64,000 nt of DNA from Apibacter mensalis. GTDB taxonomy: Bacteria; Bacteroidota; Bacteroidia; Flavobacteriales; Weeksellaceae. Within the stretch, counting starts at the first letter, position 1. Each line of letters opens with the position of its first letter. The position numbers were made by a program, and so were the translations under genes. Location: NCBI RefSeq assembly GCF_001418685.1, contig NZ_LIVM01000002.1:222282-286281 (forward strand), in the 5' to 3' direction. Below the pieces are notes generated by a model. The model saw only the letters and a list, made by a program, of their open reading frames with translations. It was not told where the DNA came from and searched no databases. Positions 8,479 through 18,800 of the stretch are shown piece after piece.

Positions 8479-11400
8479 TTAATTTCCAAAGGTAAATGTC
8501 GCACTTAAGCCGGCTCTTATGGTTGAAAGCGGATAAGCGGTAGAAACTTTATATTTAGTAATCATTTGCTCATAGAAAAATTTAAGATTAAAATTCTTTG
8601 TAAAGCTATAATCTGTTGAAAATTTTAATGAAACTAGATTTTGCCCTCCCGTTACCTGTGAATCCAATTCTACCAAACGTCTGATGGTAGTTTTGTTATC
8701 TCTAATTGAAACATCACCTCGAATATTCAAATCACCGGTTATTGGTTTAGTAGCACCTCTATAGCGTAACTTCAATTTAACATCTTTCACAATATACCCT
8801 AACCCAAATACCACCTCATTGCCATAATCCTCCTGTAAAGTGTAATTAGTTAAGCCTAAAGAATATATTCTATCTTTATTATATGCTACTCTAATTTGAA
8901 TATTATTTCTCATCGTTACATCAACTCCTGCTAATGGACTAAAACCTTCAGACATGACAACGGAACCGTATGTATAATAATTGTATCTGTTACCATTTAA
9001 ATCCCGTTCAGGTGCTTTCGTATCGTTTTGTAATAAATAATAATCAGGATTGGTTTGCACTCCATTAATAGTATAATTTGAAATATAACTATGGTTAATT
9101 CTAAATTCTTTAAACCAATAATTAATAAATGGAATATTTTTTAATCCTCCGTAGGTAATTTTCCAATTAGGAACCGGCATATTGCGTTTATAACCTATCT
9201 TTTGACTATTCGGACTCCTACCCGTGAACGCAGACACAAACGATGGTAATAAAACTTCTGAGTTTGTTAATCCATAACCATCTATATAACCATCATTATT
9301 TGAATCAACTAGAGGTTGTCCTTGTATTGCAGCAACTCTTTGTGATAAAATCATAGAATTGCTTATCATTTTATTATACACATATTCTCCGGATTTAAAA
9401 GAGGTAGCAAAAGATACAACGGATGAGCTGAACATAGCTGATTGATTTACAAATGTATTTACTAGTTGTCCTGTTATAGGATCAATGGAATTAAATCCTG
9501 AATGAGATAATGTCTTTTGATGATTACGCATGATATTTAAATCAATCTGTAAATGATTAATCGGTTCTAATTGTAAGGTAGCGGACAATTGTGAGTTATT
9601 TGTTTTTACATATGGACTGGTCATATATTCATTTAAGGAAACCCAGCCTTCTGTTACCGCTTTATTTCTTAAATCAAATTGTGAGCCAAATAAAAATCCA
9701 AAAGTTGGACCACTTGTTGAACCGGCATATCTTCCTACTCCGAAAAAACTAGGTTCAGGCAAGAATCCCGGTAAGATAGTTCCTTTGTTTTCATTTACCT
9801 GTATTTGACCTCTCTTGAAACTACCTGCTATCATCCATAAATAATCTGTAGTCCTATATTTATTTTTAATAATGTATTTCTTAAATGATTTAGGCTTTTT
9901 TAATGCAAAGTTTGTTTCGTAGGCTCTATTTAAGGAGTCTATTTCTCTTTGTCTTTTTCTTCTTTTTTCCTCAAATTTTTTATAGTTTGAAAAATAATTG
10001 TAAAATCTATTGAAATCAACATTTCCTATAACTGTTATTGTTTGTGCATTTTGTGCTGTATTTCCTAAACTTCTTTTTCTTGGATCGGTGTTAGTTGGGT
10101 CATAAGAAGTCTGAAAATTAGAACCAGCCTGCCAATCATATTGACCTGTATATCCTACTTCCATTGAAGTAAAATCCAAATAGGGAAGCAAATGAATAGG
10201 AACTCTATAATTTAACTGGAATCTTTGATTAAAATTGATAGGCCTTCCTGCGGTAAACAATCCATTCCATATCATTCCGTCATCCGGCAATCCGTTTCCT
10301 ATATCATCCAATATCGTCCTTGTTCCAGATGAAAAATCCAACTTGAGTGAACGTGTAAGATTGAATCCAATATTGTATTGCCAACCAAATAAAAAATTAT
10401 TGGCAAAAATTGGAGTGTAACTATTGGGATTATTATTGAGATAGGCATTGATATCTCTGTATTGGAATTCATTATAAGTTCTTGCTATGTCTGTTTTAAA
10501 AGACAAACGTGTAGGAACCGGATTGAAATTAACTTCTTTTAACCATTTTAAATATTTTGCAAACCTGCTTGTATCTTGTACTACCCCTAATTTTTTAAAT
10601 GGTTGATAATATATACCTTTTGGTGAGAAATTATAATCTATATAGGCTTGTAAATTTTGATATATACTATAAGTAGTATAAATATCTCTAAAATAATCAG
10701 TTGAATAAGAAAAAGAGGCTGATAAATTTTCAACATCGTAAAACCTAGGTTGTTTATTGGTAGTCCTATCTTTTCTTAAATTTGATATTGAAATATTTTT
10801 TTGTGAAGAATAGCTTCTTACTACTTTTTTAATTTCATTTTTTCTTGGATCATTTTTCAACTTTACATCATTATCCAACGGATTATATTTTGGATCTATA
10901 AAAGTTTCTGACATGCTAATGCTAACCGGTATTTTCATTCCCCAATTTTCTGGAAGAACTCTATCTACATTTACGGCTGCACTAACCATATATTGTTTGG
11001 TTTCATCTTGGCTTCTTTCACTAGGTTTGCTATCGATTGCTCCAAAACCAACGGATTGATAGGTTCCGGAAGCAGATATTTGAGCAAAATCTGCCAAATT
11101 AAAATTAATACTTGCATTGGCGGCATATCCTCCTTCATTATCAATATCGGACAAACGAAGTTCATCTAACCACAGTACAACATGCTTATCTATACTGGAA
11201 GTATTTCGTACCCCCATCATAATTGAATTAACGTTACCTATAGAGGGTCTACCTTTTACATATATAATTTTATCATCACTTCCCGTGACATGACTTCGAT
11301 AACGAATAGTGCTATTATATAAGTTATTCTTGTCTTTTTCATTTTTAGCAGCCACCAAATCTTTTAATTTTAACTCTATTGTATTTTCAATAGGCCATAT

Positions 11401-14400
11401 ATCAGTAGCAGAAATAGCGGTATTGGGAGTATATTTTAATGGAAATTCATATTCATAGTAATTGTCTGACAAATCACTACCAATACGGATAAAAAACTTA
11501 GCTTCTTTATCTATACTATTACTTGAGACATCTTGCATGTTTTCAGCATGTACAAACATTTTTAAAGTTTTGTAACGTCTCATGTCTAATGCTATATTTT
11601 TATAAATACCTCGGGGTTCCGAATTTTTTAATTCTTTTATTTCTAATTTTAAGGATGATTCATTTTGCATTTGTGTGCCGGTAGTATTGCCTAAAATCTC
11701 TCTGCTTATTCCTGGAGGCAATACATACGGAGGACGAGAAGTTGTATTTTCTTCTAAATTTACTGCACTGATAATAACATTGGATACAGGTAAAAGAGTT
11801 GCATTTCCTTCCTCTGAATCTTGTTTGCTTTCACCACTAACTGATGAAATATTTTTTTCATATTTTCTCCAATCACTTCTGACTAAATCAAAGGTTGCAA
11901 AACGTAAAGTTGCAGTATTGGAAAATCCTTTCATCAACATACGAATGTATCGTACATTATTCAAAATTTCAGCAGATCCAAATTCGTATGCACTAACCGG
12001 AATTCGAACTAAATACCAAGTTGTATTACCTTTTTTACCGTTAGGAAGTGATACTTCTACTTCTTTTTTATCTACAACAAATGAGTTTTGGTTACTTCTT
12101 AAATCTGAATCTAATAAAGATAGACGGTATTGCGTATAATTTTCTGTTTCGTCTAAGTTGAAATCTTTATTTAAATCTTCAGTATCTGGAGATGCGGAAG
12201 ATGCATCCATAGAATTAGATGGTGAATTGCCTTCCAAATTTCTGTAATACTTGTACCTGCTTATGATTGAATTTTTTTCATTGGAAGAATCCCACCCCCC
12301 ATGTAAATAAAATACATAATCGTCTGCGGACGGGTCAACTTCACCGGTTATTGGATTTACATAATTTGCATTATCACCAATATCATATCCTTTATTTTTA
12401 TAATAATCTGCTTCTTCAAAACTTGTTAAACCGTCATATCCAACGTCTTGTTTTCTTCTGGCTTCACCTTCTGTGTCAAAAGCATAAACTAATGGATAAT
12501 TTTTGGGTTGTTTTCCTAAGTTTGTTGTTGTCATTTGACTTATATCATCACTAATGCCATTTTCATACTGCATAAAGCCATCTTTTAACACATCTTCAGA
12601 CACATTACCTAACTGAAGTATCAATTCCGGCTTATTTCCTAAAGGATTAGATCCCGGTGATTTACTGTCAGCATAAGGATCCATCATCCAAAATTCAACA
12701 TATTCAATGTTTGCTTCAGAAAAATTTGTAACTGATATAGGCCTCATTAGTCCTCCCCATCTGTCTTGCTCAGGATTTTCTTTACGTGTATTAAAATTGT
12801 AGGGACCTCTTTCATTCGGATAAAAAGATACATCAAAAGTATTCATGTAAAGCTGCTCACCTGCTATATAATCTCTTTCTGTAAATATTTCTTGGTATTT
12901 AACTCTTCTTTGTAAATGTAAAGATAATGCATTATTATCTATACCCGCGGGTTGTCCTCCTCCTATTCCAAAAAATCTAGGATCAATATTATACCAACTC
13001 ATTAGTGCTCTTCCATCACCATTTTTTATATCATTCATATAGGTTGCTCCAAATCCACCTTTTTCGGGTTTACTGGCTATTCCCCAATACCCGGGTTCTT
13101 TTAAGCTTATTTTTGATGCAGTTGTTTCAAAATCATCAATGTAGGAATTATCATTAATTGTTTTATTTTCTCCAGGAAGTAATGCTGCCCCTTCGACTTT
13201 AAGGCTTATATTGGATTCTGCTTCCGTTTTTATTCCCGGGATCCAATTCGTGAGCTTCGTCAAGAAAGGAAATTCTTTATTCAACATCATATTAAATCCA
13301 ATCATTGAATTATTAACCGGCTCTGAACCAAATTGTACTTTTTGTGTTAAAGGTCTTTCTTTATAATTAAGAAAAGTCGCTCCAACTATAAATTCATCAT
13401 TGAATTTATGTTCAACGTTTAATCCCATAAACCTTTTTTTCTGCATATTGAATGCAAATTGGTTCTCTAAACTTATATTAATTGGAACTCCTGAATTTTT
13501 ATAGGTTTCATTTATAATGGTTACCATTCCCATTTGGTAATCCACAACATAATCTATACCTTCATTTAACATCTGTCCGTTGGCTGAAACTTTAACTGAG
13601 CCTTTAGGCACATTAAATGCCCCTAATGATATGCCATTTCCTATACTTCCTTTAAATCTACCCTCAATAGAATAACGATTTGCTAAAGGATCTGATGTAA
13701 CTATATTAGCTCCTTTTAGATTTTTATACAATTTATCAAAGATATATTTTTCATCTACAGATTTATTTTTTAAATATTCCCCGAATGGTTCCACCTTGGT
13801 AAATATTAATTTACCTTTTTGAGAGTTTATGGTAATTCCTTCTACAAAGTCAAATAAACCATCTCCTTTTCCTGTGTTTGTTGCATCATTATTTTGATTT
13901 AATCTATCCCAGTTTAATAATTGCAACAATTGTAAATTTTTTACATTGGGATCTGGTAAATAGTTGATCTTGCCTTGAGAAGCGTCTTGATACATAACAT
14001 TAACAATAAAACCTTCAGAAGAAATTTGAGAAGCATCCATCGAATAAATATTTTTCATCATCAAATCCCACATAGGAGATTCGGGAGAAACTATCTGATT
14101 AGGTTTTAGTAATTTTAAGATCAATACTCCGGTTACCTCATTGGAAAATTCTCCAACTTTATAAATTTTACCTGGATTTTTGGAGTCCGTATATTGAAAT
14201 GCCACAGCTAAGAGCTGGTCATTATTCAGCTTTTGGTTTAATGAAATATATCCTAATTGAGGATTATATGAGTATTCCGTTTCCGAAAGTTTTTTTACTC
14301 TTTTATGAACTACAAATTCTTTACCGCTTTCGTAATTCTTCATAGTAGCGGAAGAACTTAAAGTGGGTACAACCGGCAAGGAAACTCCATTTACTGCATT

Positions 14401-15573
14401 ATATGCTGTTGAAGCATCTCTGATTCCTGAAAGATTTGAAATTGTATTATATAGATTTAAATTTGAATTATCCGGAAGTTGTCCATTATTATTCTCACCT
14501 AAATCTCTCAACGCAATAATCGGATGTTGCTCTTGAAGGTTTGAATTACCCAAATCGATTCTCCATACTTCTATCTTAGTAATAGTTATCGTAGAACCTA
14601 TTACCGGATAATTTTCCAGTGCTTTGTCGTAATTGTTTCTAAAATAATGGGTTAAAAAATAATGTTGATTTTCATCATAATCAATTGCTTTAATTTTGAA
14701 TGTATTGACTACTCCTCCGCCTTGAACCGTTATATTTCTGGCTTCGGATTGTTGTTCTGAAAAAACGGTTGTTAAGAAAGTTTTGCCAAATTGAAATTCT
14801 CCTTTAATTCCAAAAAGTGATTCGGCTCCTGTAATTAAACTGGTGCTCAATGGCATATTTACATTACCAAATTCAATTTTTTTAATTATGTTATCTTCTC
14901 CTCCACTTGTGCCATTGGGTAAATTTGCACCGCTTCCTAAACCTGGAATCCATGCTAAATTTAATTTATTTTCAAAGTTAAAACCTGCTTGAGTATCATA
15001 ATTTACCCCTAAATGTACGTTATTACCTACATTTCCGATAAGACTCATTTGGATTCTTTGTCTTAAATCAATGGTAAAATTCTTTCTGTTCTGTGGTAAA
15101 ATTTGTGGATTGTCGATTTTTTGATGCAATATTCCTAAATCAAATGAAGCAAATCCTGAAGGCCTTAACTCTATTTTATTACCTCCAAATATTTGCTCGA
15201 ATAGTTTTGATTTAACTGTAATTCCCGGGATAAAGCCTTTTTTTTCAACTTTTCTCCCTTCTTTATTGGCTCTTCCTACTTCGTCTTGTAAACGTGAACG
15301 CTCTTTGTAATATTCATTAAACTTTTGTTGCATTACATAATTAGTATAATCCTCTGCTGTCATTGTTATCGGCGTACCGATAACTACTCCTCCCAGCTTA
15401 GGATATAATATGTAATTTCCACTTTTATAATCATAATAAGCTTCATATTTTACGGGATTATCCAGCTTCAAAACTTGTTCATCATCATTTTCCTGTGCAA
15501 TTAAAATATTACCACTTAAATAAAATATGGCTAAAAATAGCCAATAGTCACGAATATACCTTAACACTTTCAA
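8479..15573 (-). CDS. sprA: Cell surface protein SprA, type IX secretion system translocon
   Basis: A giant protein of 2364 residues, close to the approximately 2400 of Flavobacterium johnsoniae SprA. SprA forms the very large beta-barrel in the outer membrane through which type IX cargo passes, and in gliding species it is needed for adhesin export. The N-terminus is a signal peptide ending near LIAQ (residue 26). The protein is rich in barrel strands with repeated aromatic and Asn residues and ends in ATFTFGN. The start codon is TTG at 15573, three bases after the ruvA stop; a GTG at 15567 is the only near alternative and no ATG is available before about residue 71. Position and order (maeB, ruvA, sprA, gcvH) match other flavobacteria. 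Other type IX components (gld, por) are outside the window. Confidence 0.96.
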   Translation of the reverse strand: MKVLRYIRDYWLFLAIFYLSGNILIAQENDDEQVLKLDNPVKYEAYYDYKSGNYILYPKLGGVVIGTPITMTAEDYTNYVMQQKFNEYYKERSRLQDEVGRANKEGRKVEKKGFIPGITVKSKLFEQIFGGNKIELRPSGFASFDLGILHQKIDNPQILPQNRKNFTIDLRQRIQMSLIGNVGNNVHLGVNYDTQAGFNFENKLNLAWIPGLGSGANLPNGTSGGEDNIIKKIEFGNVNMPLSTSLITGAESLFGIKGEFQFGKTFLTTVFSEQQSEARNITVQGGGVVNTFKIKAIDYDENQHYFLTHYFRNNYDKALENYPVIGSTITITKIEVWRIDLGNSNLQEQHPIIALRDLGENNNGQLPDNSNLNLYNTISNLSGIRDASTAYNAVNGVSLPVVPTLSSSATMKNYESGKEFVVHKRVKKLSETEYSYNPQLGYISLNQKLNNDQLLAVAFQYTDSKNPGKIYKVGEFSNEVTGVLILKLLKPNQIVSPESPMWDLMMKNIYSMDASQISSEGFIVNVMYQDASQGKINYLPDPNVKNLQLLQLLNWDRLNQNNDATNTGKGDGLFDFVEGITINSQKGKLIFTKVEPFGEYLKNKSVDEKYIFDKLYKNLKGANIVTSDPLANRYSIEGRFKGSIGNGISLGAFNVPKGSVKVSANGQMLNEGIDYVVDYQMGMVTIINETYKNSGVPINISLENQFAFNMQKKRFMGLNVEHKFNDEFIVGATFLNYKERPLTQKVQFGSEPVNNSMIGFNMMLNKEFPFLTKLTNWIPGIKTEAESNISLKVEGAALLPGENKTINDNSYIDDFETTASKISLKEPGYWGIASKPEKGGFGATYMNDIKNGDGRALMSWYNIDPRFFGIGGGQPAGIDNNALSLHLQRRVKYQEIFTERDYIAGEQLYMNTFDVSFYPNERGPYNFNTRKENPEQDRWGGLMRPISVTNFSEANIEYVEFWMMDPYADSKSPGSNPLGNKPELILQLGNVSEDVLKDGFMQYENGISDDISQMTTTNLGKQPKNYPLVYAFDTEGEARRKQDVGYDGLTSFEEADYYKNKGYDIGDNANYVNPITGEVDPSADDYVFYLHGGWDSSNEKNSIISRYKYYRNLEGNSPSNSMDASSASPDTEDLNKDFNLDETENYTQYRLSLLDSDLRSNQNSFVVDKKEVEVSLPNGKKGNTTWYLVRIPVSAYEFGSAEILNNVRYIRMLMKGFSNTATLRFATFDLVRSDWRKYEKNISSVSGESKQDSEEGNATLLPVSNVIISAVNLEENTTSRPPYVLPPGISREILGNTTGTQMQNESSLKLEIKELKNSEPRGIYKNIALDMRRYKTLKMFVHAENMQDVSSNSIDKEAKFFIRIGSDLSDNYYEYEFPLKYTPNTAISATDIWPIENTIELKLKDLVAAKNEKDKNNLYNSTIRYRSHVTGSDDKIIYVKGRPSIGNVNSIMMGVRNTSSIDKHVVLWLDELRLSDIDNEGGYAANASINFNLADFAQISASGTYQSVGFGAIDSKPSERSQDETKQYMVSAAVNVDRVLPENWGMKIPVSISMSETFIDPKYNPLDNDVKLKNDPRKNEIKKVVRSYSSQKNISISNLRKDRTTNKQPRFYDVENLSASFSYSTDYFRDIYTTYSIYQNLQAYIDYNFSPKGIYYQPFKKLGVVQDTSRFAKYLKWLKEVNFNPVPTRLSFKTDIARTYNEFQYRDINAYLNNNPNSYTPIFANNFLFGWQYNIGFNLTRSLKLDFSSGTRTILDDIGNGLPDDGMIWNGLFTAGRPINFNQRFQLNYRVPIHLLPYLDFTSMEVGYTGQYDWQAGSNFQTSYDPTNTDPRKRSLGNTAQNAQTITVIGNVDFNRFYNYFSNYKKFEEKRRKRQREIDSLNRAYETNFALKKPKSFKKYIIKNKYRTTDYLWMIAGSFKRGQIQVNENKGTILPGFLPEPSFFGVGRYAGSTSGPTFGFLFGSQFDLRNKAVTEGWVSLNEYMTSPYVKTNNSQLSATLQLEPINHLQIDLNIMRNHQKTLSHSGFNSIDPITGQLVNTFVNQSAMFSSSVVSFATSFKSGEYVYNKMISNSMILSQRVAAIQGQPLVDSNNDGYIDGYGLTNSEVLLPSFVSAFTGRSPNSQKIGYKRNMPVPNWKITYGGLKNIPFINYWFKEFRINHSYISNYTINGVQTNPDYYLLQNDTKAPERDLNGNRYNYYTYGSVVMSEGFSPLAGVDVTMRNNIQIRVAYNKDRIYSLGLTNYTLQEDYGNEVVFGLGYIVKDVKLKLRYRGATKPITGDLNIRGDVSIRDNKTTIRRLVELDSQVTGGQNLVSLKFSTDYSFTKNFNLKFFYEQMITKYKVSTAYPLSTIRAGLSATFTFGN

Positions 15574-15576
15574 CGT

Positions 15577-16158
15577 TTATAATTTTTTTAAAGTATCCTT
15601 GATAAGTTCTTCAACTTCGATATCCGGATTATTCTTTAAAATTTTATCAATAATTTTTTCAGTAATTTTTTTAGAAATACCTAACACCTCCAATGCACTT
15701 AACGCTTCAGATTTGTTTTTATTGCCTAAATTATGATCTAAAGTTTCAGTCTTTTCAAATGTAGAAATTTTATCCCGTAAATCAAGAATTATCCTTTGGG
15801 CAGTTTTAGCTCCTATTCCTTTTATTTTTTGCAAAGCTAGATTGTTGCTACTAAAAATAGCTGAAGTTATTTCTGACACAGACATTGAGGATAACATCAT
15901 AATGGATGAAGCCGGACCTACCCCGTTTACACTATTTAAAAGATTAAACAATGAACGTTCTGTTTTTGTTGAAAATCCATATAAGGAATGTGAATCTTCT
16001 CGTATAATTTCTTGAATATATATTAAGGCCTTTTTCTCATTTTGAATGTCTGTATAAGTTTGTAAACTAATAGTTGCAAAATATCCCACTCCATTGCAGT
16101 CTATTACTACACTGGATGGGGATATTTCAAAAATAATTCCTGATAAATGAGTTATCAT
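15577..16158 (-). CDS. ruvA: Holliday junction branch migration protein RuvA
   Basis: A 193-residue protein that binds four-way DNA junctions as a tetramer and loads the RuvB motor. The N-terminal OB-fold (MITHLSGIIFEISPSSVVID) is followed by two helix-hairpin-helix motifs (SVNGVGPASSIMMLS and KIKGIGAKTAQRIILDL) and a C-terminal three-helix domain (from about residue 145) that contacts RuvB. The length is normal. It lies 26 bp after maeB and directly precedes sprA, with only three bases between, so sprA translation may depend on ruvA translation. Confidence 0.96.
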   Translation of the reverse strand: MITHLSGIIFEISPSSVVIDCNGVGYFATISLQTYTDIQNEKKALIYIQEIIREDSHSLYGFSTKTERSLFNLLNSVNGVGPASSIMMLSSMSVSEITSAIFSSNNLALQKIKGIGAKTAQRIILDLRDKISTFEKTETLDHNLGNKNKSEALSALEVLGISKKITEKIIDKILKNNPDIEVEELIKDTLKKL

Positions 16159-16184
16159 TTTTGTTTATTTAACGGAAATATAAT

Positions 16185-18455
16185 TTATTTTTTTACATGA
16201 GCATCTATAGAGGCAAGAGTTGCAAGATTTACTATATCTTCTACACTAGAATTTCTATTGATTATGTGAATAGATTTATCCAAACCTAATAAAACCGGTC
16301 CAATACTTTTTATAGATCCTAAACTTTTAGCTAAATTCGTGCTCAGATTAGCTGAAATCATATCTGGAAATATTAAAACATTTGCAGGTTTTGATTCTAA
16401 TTTACTAAACGAAAATTCACTAACTAATTGTTCATTTAATGCATAATCCGGTTGTATTTCTCCATCAACAATTAAATCAGGATTAGATTGGTTAAGTAAT
16501 TTAACCGCTTCTATTACTTTTCTAGATAGTTTCGAATTTCCAGAAAAGTTTTCGTGAGATAGCATGGCTACTCTAGGTTCAATGCCCAATTGTTTGACAA
16601 AATTAGCTGTAACCTCTGCTATTGCTGCTAATTCTTCAATTGATGGATCTGTATTCAATGATGTATCAGCGATAAAAACAGGACCATTTTTAGAAAGTAG
16701 AATCATGGCTGATGATACTTTCTTAGACGATTCAGAATAATCCACAACTTTTAATATCTGATTCAAAGAGTCAGTATAGTTTTTAGTAAACCCAGTTAGA
16801 AAAGAGTCTGCTTCTCTCATTTCGATAAGAAGAGCTCCAAAATTATCACTATTTTTTAATAACTGATTTGCTTGTTGTTGAGAGTTTATTCCCTTTCTTT
16901 GTTTTTTATTATAAAGATATTCTACATATTTTTTGAAGTCTTGTTGTGTATAAACAGTATCGATATCAAGTATTTCCGCCTCAATTTCTAAATTATATTG
17001 TTGCTTTGTTTTTTCAATTAAGTCTCTTCTTCCCAGCAAGATTGGTTGAGCTATCTTTTCTTCTGCTATGATTTGTGCAGCTTTTAATACATTATATTCT
17101 TCGGCATTATTTAACACTATTCTTTTAAGATTATCTTTAGCTTTTATTTTAAATTGTCGTATTATTTTTTCATCGGTACCCCCCATTCGATCTAATAATT
17201 CTTCTTCATAAGCCTTCCAATCTGTAATGATATGTTGAGCTACGCCACTATCAATCGCTGCTTTTGCCACTGCCATTGAAACTTTAGTTATTAATCGGTT
17301 ATCAAATGGTTTAGGTATAATATAATCCCTACCAAACTTCATATTTTTAACATGGTATGCTTGTATTACTTGCTCAGGGACATTTTGTTTGGCTAGATCA
17401 GCTAAGGCTTTAACAGCAGCTAATTGCATCTCTTGGTTAATATCTGTAGCTCTTACATCTAATGCCCCTCTAAAAATATATGGAAATCCTAACACATTGT
17501 TTACCTGATTAGGATAGTCACTTCTTCCGGTTGCCATAATCACATCCTTTCTAGTTTCTAGCGCCAAATTGTAATCGATTTCCGGTGTTGGATTAGCCAT
17601 AGCGAAAACAATTGGATTTTCGTTCATAGATAAAAGCATTTCCGGTGTAACCAGGTTTCCTTTAGATAATCCAATAAATACATCGCTATTTTTCATTGCA
17701 TCTTCTAATGTTCTGTCAGGAGTATCTACAGCAAATTCAAGCTTTTCATCATTCAATCCGGTTCGTCCTTTATATATAACTCCTTTGCTATCACACATTA
17801 ATATATTTTGTGGGCTGGCTCCCAATGCTTTATATAATCTTGTACAAGATATGGCTGCTGCTCCGGCACCACTAACTACTATTTTTACTTTAGCGATATT
17901 TTTTTTGGAAATTTCTAAAGCATTTAATAAAGCAGCGGCTGAGATAATTGCTGTTCCATGCTGGTCATCATGCATAACCGGAATATTTAATTCCGCTTTT
18001 AATCTTTTTTCAATTTCAAATGCTTCAGGTGCTTTTATATCCTCTAAATTTATACCCCCAAAGGTTGGAGCTAAAGATTTAACAATTTCAATAAATTTGT
18101 CCGGATCTGTTTCATCTACTTCAATATCGAAAACATTAATACCGGCGAAAATTTTAAATAATAAACCTTTTCCTTCCATAACCGGTTTAGAGGCATCAGC
18201 ACCAATATCTCCTAGCCCCAGTACAGCTGTTCCGTTAGAAATAACTGCTACTAAATTACCTTTAGACGTATATTTATAACTATCTGCACTATTTTTTTGT
18301 ATTTCTAAACATGGTTCTGCCACTCCCGGAGAATAGGCTAATGATAAATCAGTTTGAGTAGAATGGGGCTTGGTAGGTATAACTTCAATTTTACCTTCTG
18401 GTTTGGAACTATGATATTCTAAGGCGGCTTCTCTTAATTTTTTTTCTCGTGACAT
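16185..18455 (-). CDS. maeB: NADP-dependent malic enzyme with phosphotransacetylase-like domain
   Basis: A 756-residue enzyme converting malate to pyruvate and CO2 with NADP+. Residues about 1-160 form the malic N-terminal domain (DLSLAYSPGVAEPCLEI, GLGDIGADASKPVMEGK). The NAD(P)-binding domain follows, with VSGAGAAAISCTRLY and the FAMANPTPEI segment. From about residue 430 onward there is a phosphate acetyltransferase-like domain (PILLGRRDLIE, DGEIQPDYAL), which in MaeB-type enzymes is regulatory rather than catalytic. It heads the maeB-ruvA-sprA-gcvH-vanZ series, and a TAnnTTTG box lies 24 bp upstream of its ATG. Confidence 0.96.
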   Translation of the reverse strand: MSREKKLREAALEYHSSKPEGKIEVIPTKPHSTQTDLSLAYSPGVAEPCLEIQKNSADSYKYTSKGNLVAVISNGTAVLGLGDIGADASKPVMEGKGLLFKIFAGINVFDIEVDETDPDKFIEIVKSLAPTFGGINLEDIKAPEAFEIEKRLKAELNIPVMHDDQHGTAIISAAALLNALEISKKNIAKVKIVVSGAGAAAISCTRLYKALGASPQNILMCDSKGVIYKGRTGLNDEKLEFAVDTPDRTLEDAMKNSDVFIGLSKGNLVTPEMLLSMNENPIVFAMANPTPEIDYNLALETRKDVIMATGRSDYPNQVNNVLGFPYIFRGALDVRATDINQEMQLAAVKALADLAKQNVPEQVIQAYHVKNMKFGRDYIIPKPFDNRLITKVSMAVAKAAIDSGVAQHIITDWKAYEEELLDRMGGTDEKIIRQFKIKAKDNLKRIVLNNAEEYNVLKAAQIIAEEKIAQPILLGRRDLIEKTKQQYNLEIEAEILDIDTVYTQQDFKKYVEYLYNKKQRKGINSQQQANQLLKNSDNFGALLIEMREADSFLTGFTKNYTDSLNQILKVVDYSESSKKVSSAMILLSKNGPVFIADTSLNTDPSIEELAAIAEVTANFVKQLGIEPRVAMLSHENFSGNSKLSRKVIEAVKLLNQSNPDLIVDGEIQPDYALNEQLVSEFSFSKLESKPANVLIFPDMISANLSTNLAKSLGSIKSIGPVLLGLDKSIHIINRNSSVEDIVNLATLASIDAHVKK

Positions 18456-18478
18456 CGTTTTATTTATATTTTGACATA

Positions 18479-18486
18479 CAAAAGTA
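18479..18486 (-). promoter_or_regulatory. Candidate -7 promoter box of the maeB-sprA operon
   Basis: On the minus strand this reads TACTTTTG, matching TAnnTTTG, 24 bp before the maeB ATG. No good -33 element was found. If used, it would drive maeB, ruvA, sprA, gcvH and vanZ, as no terminator is visible between them. Confidence 0.4.
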
Positions 18487-18800
18487 AATATTTTTATTTT
18501 ATAACACAGAAACTATTTTAAATCTTTAGTTTATGTGATAAAATATATAAGCAAAATATTTTATTAACTTAAAGACAACCATTCAATTAATTTATTTTTA
18601 AGTTAAATATTACAAATTAAAAATTTTATATTTATGCGAAGAATATTAACATTAAAATTATATCATAATAATAACAAAAATTAATTTAAAAACAGTTTTT
18701 GTATTTTACTTTTTTTTATTAAACTTACCCCTATTAAATACTTCTAAATATTTACATTATAGGTAATATTTGTGTAATTTTGCAGGTTAATAAATTATTC

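Noticed and set aside
10235..12554. Open frames on the plus strand and a second minus frame inside sprA (for example 11675-12139 and 12267-12554)
   Set aside because: They lie wholly inside the sprA frame, have no homology-like motifs and have compositions expected from antisense or shifted reading of a long gene.
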